Positions 50,119-60,443 of a stretch of DNA of 64,000 nt are shown here, piece by piece (the stretch's first letter is position 1; each line of letters opens with the position of its first letter). The position numbers and the translations under genes are program-made. The notes beneath the pieces were generated by a model. It searched no databases and was not told the DNA's origin. It saw only the letters and a program-made list of their open reading frames with translations. Origin of the DNA: Pelomonas sp039929605 (GTDB lineage Bacteria; Pseudomonadota; Gammaproteobacteria; Burkholderiales; Burkholderiaceae_C). The DNA lies in the NCBI RefSeq assembly GCF_039929605.1, contig NZ_JBDSQX010000133.1, positions 31,324 to 95,323 of the forward strand, written 5' to 3'.

Positions 50119-51135
50119 TCAGTTCTTGGCCTTGTCGACCAGCTTGTTGGCCTTGATCCAGGGCATCATCTCGCGCAGCTTTTCGCCGACGATCTCGATG
50201 GGGTGTTCGGCGTTCAGGCGACGACGGCTCAGCAGCGTCGGCGCGCCGGCCTTGTTTTCCAGGATGAAGCTCTTCGCGTAGTCGCCGGTCTGGATGTCCT
50301 TCAGGCACTGGCGCATCGCTTCCTTGGTGGCAGAGGTGACGACCTTGGGCCCGGTCACGTACTCACCGTATTCGGCGTTGTTCGAGATCGAGTAGTTCAT
50401 GTTGGCGATGCCGCCTTCATAGATCAGGTCGACGATGAGCTTGAGCTCATGCAGGCACTCGAAGTAGGCCATCTCCGGCGCGTAACCGGCCTCGGTCAGC
50501 GTCTCGAAACCGGCCTTGATCAGCTCGACGGCGCCGCCGCACAGCACGGCTTGCTCGCCGAACAGATCGGTCTCGGTTTCTTCACGGAAGTTGGTTTCGA
50601 TGATGCCGGCCTTGCCGCCGCCGTTGGCTGCGGCGTAGCTCAGCGCCAGGTCACGCGCCTTGCCGGACTTGTCGGCGTAGACGGCGATCAGGTGAGGCAC
50701 GCCGCCACCTTGCTTGTACGTGCCGCGCACAGTGTGGCCGGGGGCCTTGGGGGCGACCATCCACACGTCCAGGTCGGCACGCGGCGTGACCTGGCCGTAG
50801 TGCACGTTGAAGCCGTGCGCGAAGGCCAGTGACGCGCCTTCCTTGATGTTGGGCTCGACTTCGTTCTTGTAGACCTCGGCGATCTGCTCGTCGGGCAGCA
50901 GGATCATGACGACGTCGGCCGACTTCACGGCGTCGGCGATCTCCGCGACCTTGAGGCCAGCGCCTTCGGCCTTGGCCCAGGACGCGCCGCTCTTGCGCAG
51001 CGCGACGGTGACCTTGCAGCCGCTGTCGTTCAGGTTCTGCGCGTGGGCATGACCTTGTGAGCCGTAGCCGATGATGGTGACGTTCTTGCCCTTGATCAGG
51101 CTCAGATCGGCGTCTTTGTCGTAGTAGACGTTCAT
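50119..51135 (-). CDS. ilvC: Ketol-acid reductoisomerase
   Basis: The 338-residue class I enzyme isomerises and reduces acetolactate in valine and isoleucine synthesis. The NADPH-binding loop is GYGSQGHA at residues 23-30. Metal-binding acids are in NFREETETDLFGEQAVLCGG, and AYFECLHELKLIVDLIYEGG is typical. It is the last of ilvB-ilvH-ilvC. Confidence 0.97.
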   Translation of the reverse strand: MNVYYDKDADLSLIKGKNVTIIGYGSQGHAHAQNLNDSGCKVTVALRKSGASWAKAEGAGLKVAEIADAVKSADVVMILLPDEQIAEVYKNEVEPNIKEGASLAFAHGFNVHYGQVTPRADLDVWMVAPKAPGHTVRGTYKQGGGVPHLIAVYADKSGKARDLALSYAAANGGGKAGIIETNFREETETDLFGEQAVLCGGAVELIKAGFETLTEAGYAPEMAYFECLHELKLIVDLIYEGGIANMNYSISNNAEYGEYVTGPKVVTSATKEAMRQCLKDIQTGDYAKSFILENKAGAPTLLSRRRLNAEHPIEIVGEKLREMMPWIKANKLVDKAKN

Positions 51136-51179
51136 GAGGGTCGCTCCAGGAAAAATTGGGTGTGGGGGTTGAAGACGGA

Positions 51180-51671
51180 TCAGACGCGCAGGATGCGCTC
51201 GCCGCGGCCGATGCCGGAAGCACCCGTGCGGACGGTTTCGAGAATGGCGGCGCGGTCGATCGCGTCGATGAAGGCGTCGAGCTTGCCGGCATCACCGGTC
51301 AGCTCGATGGTGTAGGTCTTCTCGGTGACGTCGATGATGCGGCCGCGGAAGATGTCGGCGGTGCGCTTCATCTCCTCGCGTTCCTTGCCGACGGCGCGCA
51401 CCTTGATGAGCATCAGCTCACGCTCGGTGTAGTTGCCTTCGGTCAGATCGACGACCTTGACGACCTCGATGAGGCGATTCAGGTGCTTGGTGATCTGCTC
51501 GATGACCTCGTCGCTGCCCGTCGTCACGATGGTCATGCGCGACAGGGACGCGTCCTCGGTCGGCGCGACGGTCAGGCTCTCGATGTTGTAGCCACGGGCG
51601 GAGAACAGGCCGACGACGCGCGACAGCGCACCGGGCTCGTTCTCGATGAGCAAGGCAATGATGTGTTTCAT
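51180..51671 (-). CDS. ilvH: Acetolactate synthase small (regulatory) subunit
   Basis: The 163-residue subunit confers valine feedback on IlvB. The N-terminal ACT domain is plain (MKHIIALLIENEPGALSRVVGLFSARGYNIESLTV), followed by SRMTIVTTGSDEVIEQITKHLNRLIEVVKVVDL. ATG 51671 gives the normal start; the upstream extension is noncoding. It lies between ilvB and ilvC. Confidence 0.96.
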   Translation of the reverse strand: MKHIIALLIENEPGALSRVVGLFSARGYNIESLTVAPTEDASLSRMTIVTTGSDEVIEQITKHLNRLIEVVKVVDLTEGNYTERELMLIKVRAVGKEREEMKRTADIFRGRIIDVTEKTYTIELTGDAGKLDAFIDAIDRAAILETVRTGASGIGRGERILRV

Positions 51672-51698
51672 GGAATCTCGTCCTTGCTGCTCTTCAGC

Positions 51699-51720
51699 CC
51701 CGCTGGCGGTAACCAGCGGG
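51699..51720 (-). other. Hairpin in the ilvB-ilvH gap
   Basis: An 8-bp stem CCCGCTGG / CCAGCGGG with a 6-nt loop lies in the 164-nt space between ilvB and ilvH, an unusually long gap for these subunit genes. It has no U-run. It could set the subunit ratio by mRNA processing. Confidence 0.35.
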
Positions 51721-51835
51721 CCTTGGCAGCGGGTTCGAATCGTTGAGGGGATTGCGTTGGGTCGGCTGTACTCGACGTCCGCCGTGCGCTTCACCGAGGG
51801 CGGTAACCCCCGTCAAAGCCCGCGGCTTCTGGCGC

Positions 51836-53617
51836 TTACAGGTCTTCCGACCCCAGCAGCATTTCCGAAATGCCCTTGCCCGCCTTGACCATGGGCCAGA
51901 CGTTTTCGGTCGGATCGGTGCGGATGTCGAGGAAGACCGTGCGGTCCGTGAGGCGCATCGCTTCCTTCAGCGCCGGCTCCACGTCGCAGGGCTTCTCAAC
52001 CAGGATGCCGACGTGACCGTAGGCCTCGGCCAGCTTCACAAAGTCGGGCAGCGCATCCATGTAGCTGTGCGAGTAGCGGCTGCCGTAATCGATCTGCTGC
52101 CACTGGCGCACCATGCCCAAGTAGCGGTTGTTCAGCGAGACGATCTTGACCGGCGTCTTGTACTGGAAGCAGGTCGACAACTCCTGGATGCACATCTGGA
52201 TGCTGCCTTCGCCGGTGATGCAGAACACGTCCGCCTCCGGCTTGGCAAGCTTGATGCCCATCGCGTAGGGCAAGCCCACGCCCATCGTGCCCAGGCCGCC
52301 GGAGTTGATCCAGCGGCGCGGCTGGTCGAACTTGTAGTACTGCGCGGCCCACATCTGATGCTGGCCGACGTCGCTGGTGATGTAGGTGTCACGGTCGCGG
52401 GTCAGCTTCCACAACGTGTCGACCACCATCTGCGGCTTGATGACTTCGTCCGAGTCCTTGAAAACCAGGCAGTCCTTGCGGCGCCACTCGTTGATCTGGT
52501 TCCACCAGGCGCTGAGGGCGTTGGCATCGGGCTTGGCCTGCAACTCCTTGATCTGGGCGATCAGCTCCTGCAGCACGTCCTTCACGTCGCCGACGATGGG
52601 GATGTCGACACGCACGCGCTTGGAGATCGACGAGGGATCGATGTCGACGTGGATGATCTTGCGTTCGACCGAAGCGAAGTGCTTGGGGTTGCCGATGACG
52701 CGGTCGTCGAAGCGCGCGCCCACGGCCAGCAGCACGTCACAGTGCTGCATGGTCATGTTGGCCTCATACGTGCCGTGCATGCCCAGCATGCCCAGGAAGC
52801 GCGGATCGGTGCCGGGCATGGCGCCCAGGCCCATCAGCGTGTTCGTGCACGGGAATCCGAGCATGTCGACCAACTGGCGCAACTCGGCAGAAGCCTCGCC
52901 GAGGATGACGCCGCCACCCGTGTAGATATAGGGCCGCTTGGCCTGCAGCAGCAGCTGCACGGCCTTGCGGATCTGGCCGCTGTGCCCTTTCTTCGCCGGG
53001 TTGTAGGAGCGCATCTCGACGCGGTCCGGGTAGCTGAACGTCGTGCGGGCCAGCGAGATGTCCTTGGGGATGTCCACCACGACCGGGCCGGGACGGCCAG
53101 TGCGGGCGATGTGGAAGGCCTTCTTCAGCGTGACAGCCAGGTCGCGCACGTCCTTCACCAGGAAGTTGTGCTTGACGATGGGGCGCGTAATGCCGACCGT
53201 GTCGCACTCCTGGAAGGCGTCCAGGCCGATGGCCGCGCTCGGCACCTGACCCGTGATGATGACCATCGGGATCGAGTCCATGTAGGCCGTCGCGATGCCG
53301 GTCACGGCATTCGTCACGCCCGGGCCCGACGTCACCAACGCCACGCCGACTTCACCGCTCGCGCGGGCAAAGCCATCAGCGGCATGGACGGCGGCCTGCT
53401 CGTGGCGCACCAGCACGTGCTGGATGCTGTCCTGCTTGTAGAGCGCGTCGTAGATATAGAGCACCGCGCCGCCCGGGTAACCCCAGAGATGGCGCACCCC
53501 TTCGGCCTGCAGGCAGCGAACGAGGATTTCGGAGCCATTGAGCTCCGTCGGTGTTTGGGAGGGGGTATGCGGCTGCGCCTGGGAGGCGCGCTTGATTTCC
53601 GCGGCAGACATGTCCAT
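51836..53617 (-). CDS. ilvB: Acetolactate synthase large (catalytic) subunit
   Basis: The 593-residue ThDP enzyme forms acetolactate. The catalytic Glu lies in VRHEQAAVHAADGFARASG, preceded by GVRHLWGYPGGAVLYIYDAL. The cofactor-binding region is ITGEGSIQMCIQELSTCFQYKTPVKIVSLNNRYLG. ATG 53617 has AGG 9-10 nt upstream; the frame stays open to 53737, where a GTG could add 40 residues. A CATAAT -10 candidate near 53768 leaves a leader of about 150 nt in which I found no clear leader peptide. Confidence 0.96.
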   Translation of the reverse strand: MDMSAAEIKRASQAQPHTPSQTPTELNGSEILVRCLQAEGVRHLWGYPGGAVLYIYDALYKQDSIQHVLVRHEQAAVHAADGFARASGEVGVALVTSGPGVTNAVTGIATAYMDSIPMVIITGQVPSAAIGLDAFQECDTVGITRPIVKHNFLVKDVRDLAVTLKKAFHIARTGRPGPVVVDIPKDISLARTTFSYPDRVEMRSYNPAKKGHSGQIRKAVQLLLQAKRPYIYTGGGVILGEASAELRQLVDMLGFPCTNTLMGLGAMPGTDPRFLGMLGMHGTYEANMTMQHCDVLLAVGARFDDRVIGNPKHFASVERKIIHVDIDPSSISKRVRVDIPIVGDVKDVLQELIAQIKELQAKPDANALSAWWNQINEWRRKDCLVFKDSDEVIKPQMVVDTLWKLTRDRDTYITSDVGQHQMWAAQYYKFDQPRRWINSGGLGTMGVGLPYAMGIKLAKPEADVFCITGEGSIQMCIQELSTCFQYKTPVKIVSLNNRYLGMVRQWQQIDYGSRYSHSYMDALPDFVKLAEAYGHVGILVEKPCDVEPALKEAMRLTDRTVFLDIRTDPTENVWPMVKAGKGISEMLLGSEDL

Positions 53618-53850
53618 TTTTAGAACCTTTGTGAATTTCTCTAACGAAAAACCATTGGTGCTCCTCTTCTCACCCTCATGAGGTGGATTCGGAACCTGCG
53701 CGATCAACAGATGGGACCCGAGTCGGGCAGCCACCAAGAGACCAGTGACGCTATTGCGAAACCGTATTATGCCGGTCGAAAACGCCCGAGCCTTCGTATC
53801 CGGCGAATGACATAATCCGCGCTGCTGCCTGGACCTCCACGCCCCAAGCC

Positions 53851-54417
53851 TTGGCCACCGACAAAGAACTCAACGACTTCCTGCGTACCGTGGACCGCCG
53901 CGCCTTCAAGCGCACGGCCTACCTCGTTCGCGACGACGATGCCGCCCTCGACATCGTGCAGGAAGCCATGATCAAGCTGGCGGAGAAGTATTTCGACCGC
54001 CCTGCGGCCGAACTGCCACCGCTATTCCAGCGCATCCTGTCGAACGCGACGATGGACCACTTCCGGCGCAAGAAGGTGCGCCAGTCGGTCATGACGAACA
54101 TGTCCGACTTCGAAGGCGGCTCGTCCGACGAAGACTTTGACATCCTGGAAGTCCTCGAATCCCAGGAAGGTGCACTGGGCGCCTTGAGCGCCGCCGACGA
54201 GGTCAGCCGGGCGCAGATCTTGCAGCGCATCGAGGCCGAGGTCGAACAGTTGCCGACTCGTCAACGAGAAGCCTTCCTGCTGCGTTACTGGGAGGAACTG
54301 GATGTAGCCGAGACGGCTGCCGTGATGGGATGCTCGCAAGGCAGTGTCAAAACGCACTGCTCCCGAGCGGTTCACTCACTGGCCAAGGCGCTCAAGGCCA
54401 AGGGGATCACGCTATGA
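53851..54417 (+). CDS. ECF-like RNA polymerase sigma factor
   Basis: The 188-residue sigma factor has region 2 (FKRTAYLVRDDDAALDIVQEAMIKLAEKYFDRP) and region 4 (VEQLPTRQREAFLLRYWEELDVAETAAVMGCSQGSVKTHCSRAVHSLAKAL). An acidic linker (GGSSDEDFDILEVLESQEGA) joins them. It starts at TTG 53851, giving MATDKELNDFLRTVDRRAFKR, with no ribosome site. It overlaps the DUF3619 gene as ATGA. The adjoining membrane protein may regulate it. It diverges from ilvB. Confidence 0.88.
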   Translation: MATDKELNDFLRTVDRRAFKRTAYLVRDDDAALDIVQEAMIKLAEKYFDRPAAELPPLFQRILSNATMDHFRRKKVRQSVMTNMSDFEGGSSDEDFDILEVLESQEGALGALSAADEVSRAQILQRIEAEVEQLPTRQREAFLLRYWEELDVAETAAVMGCSQGSVKTHCSRAVHSLAKALKAKGITL

Positions 54418-54887
54418 ATTCGCCAAATTTTTCCGCACCGCCCGCTGAACTTGATGCCCGCATCACGCGCTTCGGCCTGCGTGTCGCCGCCAGCCTGACC
54501 GAACGTAACAACGCCCTGCCGCATGACGTGTCGGAGCGCCTGCGATTTGCACGCGAACAGGCCCTCGCGCGCGCTGTCCAGGCCCGCGCGGCCAGCGCCG
54601 TTGTCGTCAGCAACGCTGCCCCCGCAGCCGTGCAGATGGGTTCGACGCTGGCGCTGAACGGCGGCCCGCGCGGCGGCGATGGCGGCAACGGCCTGTGGGC
54701 CAAGCTCGGTTCCGCGCTGCCGCTGATCCTGCTGCTGGCGGGCCTGCTGCTGATGCAGCAGGGCCAGGTCAACGAGCAGATTGCGGCGGCCGCAGAGGTC
54801 GACACCGCCCTGCTCAGCGACAACCTGCCGCCCGCCGCCTTCAGCGACCCGGGTTTCGCAGAGTTCCTCAGAGACGGGGAAGAATGA
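54414..54887 (+). CDS. DUF3619 family membrane protein, candidate anti-sigma factor
   Basis: The 157-residue protein has an N-terminal helical cytoplasmic part (ELDARITRFGLRVAASLTERNNALPHDVSERLRFAREQAL), a Gly-rich linker and one membrane helix (LGSALPLILLLAGLLLM), then a short acidic periplasmic tail ending EFLRDGEE. This single-span layout plus 4-nt overlap with the sigma gene is what anti-sigma factors look like. The DUF3619 name is a family recognition; the anti-sigma role is inference. Confidence 0.75.
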   Translation: MNSPNFSAPPAELDARITRFGLRVAASLTERNNALPHDVSERLRFAREQALARAVQARAASAVVVSNAAPAAVQMGSTLALNGGPRGGDGGNGLWAKLGSALPLILLLAGLLLMQQGQVNEQIAAAAEVDTALLSDNLPPAAFSDPGFAEFLRDGEE

Positions 54888-54891
54888 CCGG

Positions 54892-55731
54892 ATGCGCAAG
54901 ACCCGAGCCGCGTCGACGCTGCCCGCCACCCTCCCCCGCCTGCTGTTGGCCCTGCTGCTCAGCGCAGCGGGGCTTTCTGCTTTTGCGCAAGCGCCGGACG
55001 CCACTGCGGCGCCCGAAACCGGTGCAAGCGCGGCCGCTGCACCTGTAGCCCCGGGCAACAAGAGGCCGCCGCTGGCCAAGCCGGTGGCACCGGCCGCCCT
55101 CAGCGTGCCGCCCGCCACATGGAGCGGCCTGACTCCGAAGCAGCAGGCGTTGCTCGCACCGCTGGAGCGGGACTGGGCCGACATTTCCGATTCGCAACGC
55201 AGCAAATGGCTCAGCGCCACGCCCACGCTGGCGACGATGTCGGGCGACGAAATCAAGCGTGTGCACGACCGCATTCGTGACTGGACGCGCCTGAGCGGCT
55301 CCGAACGCGTGAATGCGCGCATCGGCTTTCAGGTCGCCAGACAGGTGACCGCCGAGCAACGGCAGGCCCGCTGGGAGGCCTATCAAGCCTTGCCGCTCGC
55401 GGAGCGCCAGGCATTGGCGGACAGGGGCATCGCCCGACGCCAGGCGCAGGCCGCCGTGCCGGCGCGTGCGCCCAAGTCGCTCGCGGCCCAGGCGAAATCC
55501 AACATCGTCCCCGCCGCGCCCAAACTGGTGGCGCCGACCCCGGTGGCCGGCAGTCTCGTCCAGGCCAAACCCGGCGCGACGACGGTACTGATGACGCGTG
55601 GCACGGCCCTGCCCGACCATCAGTCGGCGGGACAGACCAAGGTCATCGCCGACCCCGCCCTTGTCGACCCGAAGACGCTGCTGCCCCGGTCACTGAAGGC
55701 GCAGCGACCCGCGTCAGCCCCTCGGCAATGA
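54892..55731 (+). CDS. DUF3106-containing exported protein
   Basis: The 279-residue protein has a signal peptide (LPRLLLALLLSAAGLSAFA, cleavage after the AFA), a Pro/Ala-rich segment, then the DUF3106 region: WSGLTPKQQALLAPLERDWADISDSQRSKWLSATPTLATMSGDE and ARWEAYQALPLAERQAL. The rest is low-complexity. It starts 4 nt after the DUF3619 stop and overlaps the RDD gene (ATGA), so the four genes form one unit. Function unknown; a periplasmic partner of the sigma system is possible. Confidence 0.78.
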   Translation: MRKTRAASTLPATLPRLLLALLLSAAGLSAFAQAPDATAAPETGASAAAAPVAPGNKRPPLAKPVAPAALSVPPATWSGLTPKQQALLAPLERDWADISDSQRSKWLSATPTLATMSGDEIKRVHDRIRDWTRLSGSERVNARIGFQVARQVTAEQRQARWEAYQALPLAERQALADRGIARRQAQAAVPARAPKSLAAQAKSNIVPAAPKLVAPTPVAGSLVQAKPGATTVLMTRGTALPDHQSAGQTKVIADPALVDPKTLLPRSLKAQRPASAPRQ

Positions 55732-56231
55732 CGGCGCCGGCCGACCTGCACGCCACGCCTCCTGGCCTGGCGAGACGCTTCGCGGCCTTCGTCTACGAAG
55801 CTGTGTTGCTGTTCGGCGTGCTGTTCTTCGCCTGCTTCGTCTACGTGGTGTTGACCCGGCAAGAGGACGCCCTCTTCGGACTGCCAGGCTATGTGTTCGC
55901 CTTCGTTGTACCGGGCGTGTACTTCGTGACGTTCTGGACGCGCAGCGGCCAGACCCTCGCGCTGAAGACCTGGCACCTGCGCGTGGTGGATCTGCACGGT
56001 CAGCCGCTGCGCGTGGGCAGGGCCTTCGCCCGCTACGTGCTCAGCTGGCTCTGGATACTGCCTGGGCTGAGCCTGTGGCTGCTCGGCGCGCGAGGGGGTG
56101 CGTTGGCTGCGGGCATCGGGGCGTGGATCGTGGGCTACGCGCTCCTCGCCCGCCTGCACCCGCAGCGACAATTCCTGCACGATGCGATCTGCGGGTCGCG
56201 CGTCATCACCCAACTACCGGTGCGTTCATGA
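55728..56231 (+). CDS. RDD family membrane protein
   Basis: The 167-residue protein shows the RDD pattern: GLARRFAAFVYEAVLLFGVLFFA, a charged segment with RSGQTLALKTWHLRVVD, and QRQFLHDAICGSRVI. Two to three more membrane helices are present (LSWLWILPGLSLWLLGA, ALAAGIGAWIVGYALL). It overlaps the DUF3106 gene by 4 nt. RDD proteins are transporters or unknown; the role here is unclear. Confidence 0.88.
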   Translation: MTAPADLHATPPGLARRFAAFVYEAVLLFGVLFFACFVYVVLTRQEDALFGLPGYVFAFVVPGVYFVTFWTRSGQTLALKTWHLRVVDLHGQPLRVGRAFARYVLSWLWILPGLSLWLLGARGGALAAGIGAWIVGYALLARLHPQRQFLHDAICGSRVITQLPVRS

Positions 56232-56308
56232 GCGCCGCGCCGGGCCGCCCCAAGCAAGCTCGCTCCCGCCTGGCGGGACAAGGCCGCAGGCCGAAGGGTG
56301 CACCATGA
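56228..56308 (+). CDS. Possible 26-residue peptide joining the RDD gene and dgkA
   Basis: ATG 56228 overlaps the RDD stop as ATGA and reads MSAAPGRPKQARSRLAGQGR..., stopping inside another ATGA with the dgkA start. It is basic and Pro/Arg-rich. It may be a translated spacer that couples dgkA translation, or a copy of a dispersed GC-rich intergenic element. No product is known. Confidence 0.25.
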   Translation: MSAAPGRPKQARSRLAGQGRRPKGAP

Positions 56309-56682
56309 CCAACCCGCACAAGGGCCGAACCGGCCTGGACCGCATCATTCACGCGGCCGGCTATTCCTGGGCCGGGCTCAAGGCCGCCTACACGGGCGAA
56401 AGCGCCTTCCGCCAGGAGACCTGGCTTTGCGTCATTGCCGCGCCGCTAGCGTTCTGGCTGGGCCAGGGCTGGGTGCAGATCGCGCTGCTGCTCGGTTCGC
56501 TGGCGATGCTGCTCATCGTCGAGCTGCTGAACTCCGCCATCGAGGCGGTCGTCGACCGCGTGTCCTTCGAGCGGCATGAGCTGTCCAAGCGCGCCAAGGA
56601 CATCGCCAGCGCCGCCGTGCTGATGGCCTTGCTCCTGGCAGCCGGCATCTGGGCCGCGGCCGCCTGGCAGCACCTGCGCTGA
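56305..56682 (+). CDS. dgkA: Diacylglycerol kinase
   Basis: The 125-residue inner-membrane enzyme phosphorylates diacylglycerol to recycle lipid. The signature is VELLNSAIEAVVDR with the catalytic Glu residues. Three membrane helices follow the amphipathic N-terminus (RIIHAAGYSWAGLKAAY). It starts at ATG 56305, 77 nt past the RDD gene, and looks translationally coupled through the mini-frame. Confidence 0.93.
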   Translation: MTNPHKGRTGLDRIIHAAGYSWAGLKAAYTGESAFRQETWLCVIAAPLAFWLGQGWVQIALLLGSLAMLLIVELLNSAIEAVVDRVSFERHELSKRAKDIASAAVLMALLLAAGIWAAAAWQHLR

Positions 56683-56700
56683 CGTGCCAAAGTCGGGCCC

Positions 56701-57492
56701 GTGAAGGCTCGCGGTTTCAACCTCCTCCCCAGCCGCGTCGACGGCGTCGAGGTGGTGCTGGCCGACTCCGCCCAAGCCTTCGGCCGCCACACGCATGATG
56801 AGTTCGGCATCGGCCTCATCGAGCGCGGCGCGCAAAAATCGGCCAGCGGGTGCGGCGTCGTCGAGGCCGGTGCGGGCGACCTGATCACCGTCAACCCTGG
56901 CGAGGTGCATGACGGCCGACCTAACGACGCGAGCGGGCGGCGCTGGCGCATGCTCTACGTCGACCCGGCGCGGTTGCTGGACGCAGCGGCAGACATCACG
57001 CCCGCCTCGACCTTCGAGTTCAAGGCCCCAGTCATTCGCGATGCGGTGCTGTCGGCCCGCTTTCGCGCGCTGTTCGACGCGGCGACGACCGACGACGCGC
57101 TGCAGTCGGAGGCCGCGCTGCTGGCGCTGACCGCCCAACTGCTGCTGCCTTCGCCTGCCGAACGCCCGGCCGTGAGCGCCGGCGTCACCGCCGCGCGCGA
57201 GCGCATCGACGACGACCCCGCCGCCACACTGACGCTGGCAGCGCTGGCCACCGGCGCCGGCCTGAGCCGCTACCAGTTCCTGCGCGCCTTCACGCGCCTG
57301 ACCGGCCTGCCGCCCCACGCCTACCTGCTGCAGCGCCGTGTGCAGCGCGCCCGCCAGCTCGTGCGCGGCGGCCTGCCGCTGGCCGAGGCCGCAGCAGCCA
57401 GCGGCTTTGCGGACCAGAGCCACATGACGCGCTGCTTTGCGCGCAACTTGGGGCTGACACCCGGCGCCTTCACACCGTTCAACCGCCGCTGA
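56701..57492 (+). CDS. AraC-family transcriptional regulator
   Basis: The 263-residue protein has an N-terminal cupin-like ligand domain (FGRHTHDEFGIGLIERGAQ, NPGEVHDGRP) and C-terminal tandem HTH (LAALATGAGLSRYQFLRAFTRLTGLPPHAYLLQRRVQRA, then LAEAAAASGFADQSHMTRCFARNLGLTPGAF). It starts at GTG 56701. It is 66 nt upstream of the LysE gene in the same direction; AraC regulator plus LysE exporter is a frequent pairing, so it probably controls that gene. Confidence 0.93.
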   Translation: MKARGFNLLPSRVDGVEVVLADSAQAFGRHTHDEFGIGLIERGAQKSASGCGVVEAGAGDLITVNPGEVHDGRPNDASGRRWRMLYVDPARLLDAAADITPASTFEFKAPVIRDAVLSARFRALFDAATTDDALQSEAALLALTAQLLLPSPAERPAVSAGVTAARERIDDDPAATLTLAALATGAGLSRYQFLRAFTRLTGLPPHAYLLQRRVQRARQLVRGGLPLAEAAAASGFADQSHMTRCFARNLGLTPGAFTPFNRR

Positions 57493-57558
57493 AATTTCGT
57501 TCAAGACGGCACCTGGGTGGCGGCCGCAGCATTGGCCCTCTCGTCAAGGAGCGCCCAT

Positions 57559-58170
57559 ATGAACCTCGAATTCCTGACCGTCTCGCTGCTCGTCGTCGCC
57601 TCGCCAGGCACGGGCGCGGCGGTGACCATCGCCACTGGCCTGTCGCGCGGCACGCGCACGGCGGCCGTCGCGGCCCTGGGCTGCACGCTGGGCATCGTGC
57701 CGCACATGCTGGCGGCGGTAACCGGCCTGGCGGCGCTGCTGCACGCCAGCGCCCTCGCCTTCGAGGCGGTGAAGTTCGCCGGGGTCGCCTACCTGCTCTA
57801 CCTCGCCTGGATGACGTGGCGCGAACAAGGCGTGCTGCGCATCGAGCCGGACAGCGCCCGGCGCACAGATTGGCAAGTGATCCGGCACGCCGTGCTCGTG
57901 AACCTGCTCAACCCCAAGCTGTCGATGTTCTTCCTGGCCTTCCTGCCGCAGTTCATCGCGAAGGATGAAGCGGCGCCGACCGTCGCGATGCTGCGGTTGT
58001 CGGCCATCTTCATGGCCATGACCTTCGCGGTCTTCGCGCTCTACGGCGCCTTCGCGGCCCGTATGCGCGACCGAGTGCTGGGCAGCGCAACGGCGATGGC
58101 GTGGTTGCGTCGCAGCTTTGCGGCCACATTCGTGGCCCTGGGCTTGAAGCTGGCTCTGACGGAGCGCTGA
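57559..58170 (+). CDS. LysE-family amino-acid exporter
   Basis: The 203-residue membrane protein has about six helices and the family features SPGTGAAVTIATGLSRGTRTAAVAALGCTLG, GVAYLLYLAWMTWR and VNLLNPKLSMFFLAFLPQF. ATG 57559 has AAGGAG upstream. It is of the RhtB/LysE type; the exported solute is unknown. It is downstream of an AraC regulator. Confidence 0.92.
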   Translation: MNLEFLTVSLLVVASPGTGAAVTIATGLSRGTRTAAVAALGCTLGIVPHMLAAVTGLAALLHASALAFEAVKFAGVAYLLYLAWMTWREQGVLRIEPDSARRTDWQVIRHAVLVNLLNPKLSMFFLAFLPQFIAKDEAAPTVAMLRLSAIFMAMTFAVFALYGAFAARMRDRVLGSATAMAWLRRSFAATFVALGLKLALTER

Positions 58171-58171
58171 T

Positions 58172-58393
58172 TCACTTCTGGGCCGAGCGCCGGGCCGCTC
58201 CCAAGCCGGCCCGTCTGGCGATGTGCTCGCGGCCTAATGCCGCGAGCATCGCCGTCCCCTCGGGGCTGAGGCCGGACACATGGCGCCCAGTGGGCGGCAT
58301 GTGCCTGCCGAAGGGCTGCGGCACTGCCGCAGCGCGGTCTGCAAGACCGACCAACTGCGCGGCGTTCAGCTCGCGCGGCTGGGCGAGGGGCAC
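58172..58393 (-). CDS. Possible 73-residue hypothetical protein after glnB
   Basis: A GTG-initiated frame starts just after the glnB stop and reads PRELNAAQLVGLADRAAAVPQPFGRHMPPTGRHVSGLSPEGTAMLAALG, which looks protein-like. It ends 1 nt from the convergent LysE stop. No domain is recognised and no strong ribosome site is visible, so it may be a real small gene or a remnant. Confidence 0.35.
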   Translation of the reverse strand: MPLAQPRELNAAQLVGLADRAAAVPQPFGRHMPPTGRHVSGLSPEGTAMLAALGREHIARRAGLGAARRSAQK

Positions 58394-58394
58394 C

Positions 58395-58733
58395 TCACAC
58401 TGCAGCTTCGTCCGTCTCGCCGGTGCGGATGCGAACGACCTGTTCGACCGGCAGCACGAAAATCTTGCCGTCGCCGATCTTGCCGGTCTTGGCGGCCTTC
58501 AGGATGGCGTCGATGCAGCGATCGACCTCGTCGTCCTTCACGACGACCTCGACCTTGACCTTGGGCAGGAAGTCGACCACGTACTCGGCGCCGCGGTACA
58601 ACTCGGTGTGGCCCTTCTGGCGACCGAAACCCTTGACTTCGGTGACCGTCAGACCCGAGGCGCCCACCTCGGCCAGCGCCTCGCGCACCTCGTCGAGCTT
58701 GAAGGGTTTGATGATGGCGGTGATCTGCTTCAT
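58395..58733 (-). CDS. glnB: Nitrogen regulatory protein PII
   Basis: The 112-residue PII protein senses 2-oxoglutarate, ATP/ADP and, by uridylylation, glutamine. Tyr51 of the T-loop is present in GHTELYRGAEYVVDFLPK, and the C-terminal signatures KTGKIGDGKIFVLPVEQVVRIRTGE are intact. It lies just downstream of nadE, a common pair in betaproteobacteria. Confidence 0.96.
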   Translation of the reverse strand: MKQITAIIKPFKLDEVREALAEVGASGLTVTEVKGFGRQKGHTELYRGAEYVVDFLPKVKVEVVVKDDEVDRCIDAILKAAKTGKIGDGKIFVLPVEQVVRIRTGETDEAAV

Positions 58734-58760
58734 GACGGGCTCCGGTTGTCTGTGCCGAGT

Positions 58761-60432
<1,672 letters not shown>

Positions 60433-60443
<11 letters not shown>

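Noticed and set aside
53618..53760. Leader peptide for ilvB attenuation
   Set aside because: The upstream frame (containing HLLIAQV) is in frame with ilvB without a stop, and no terminator stem with U-run follows.
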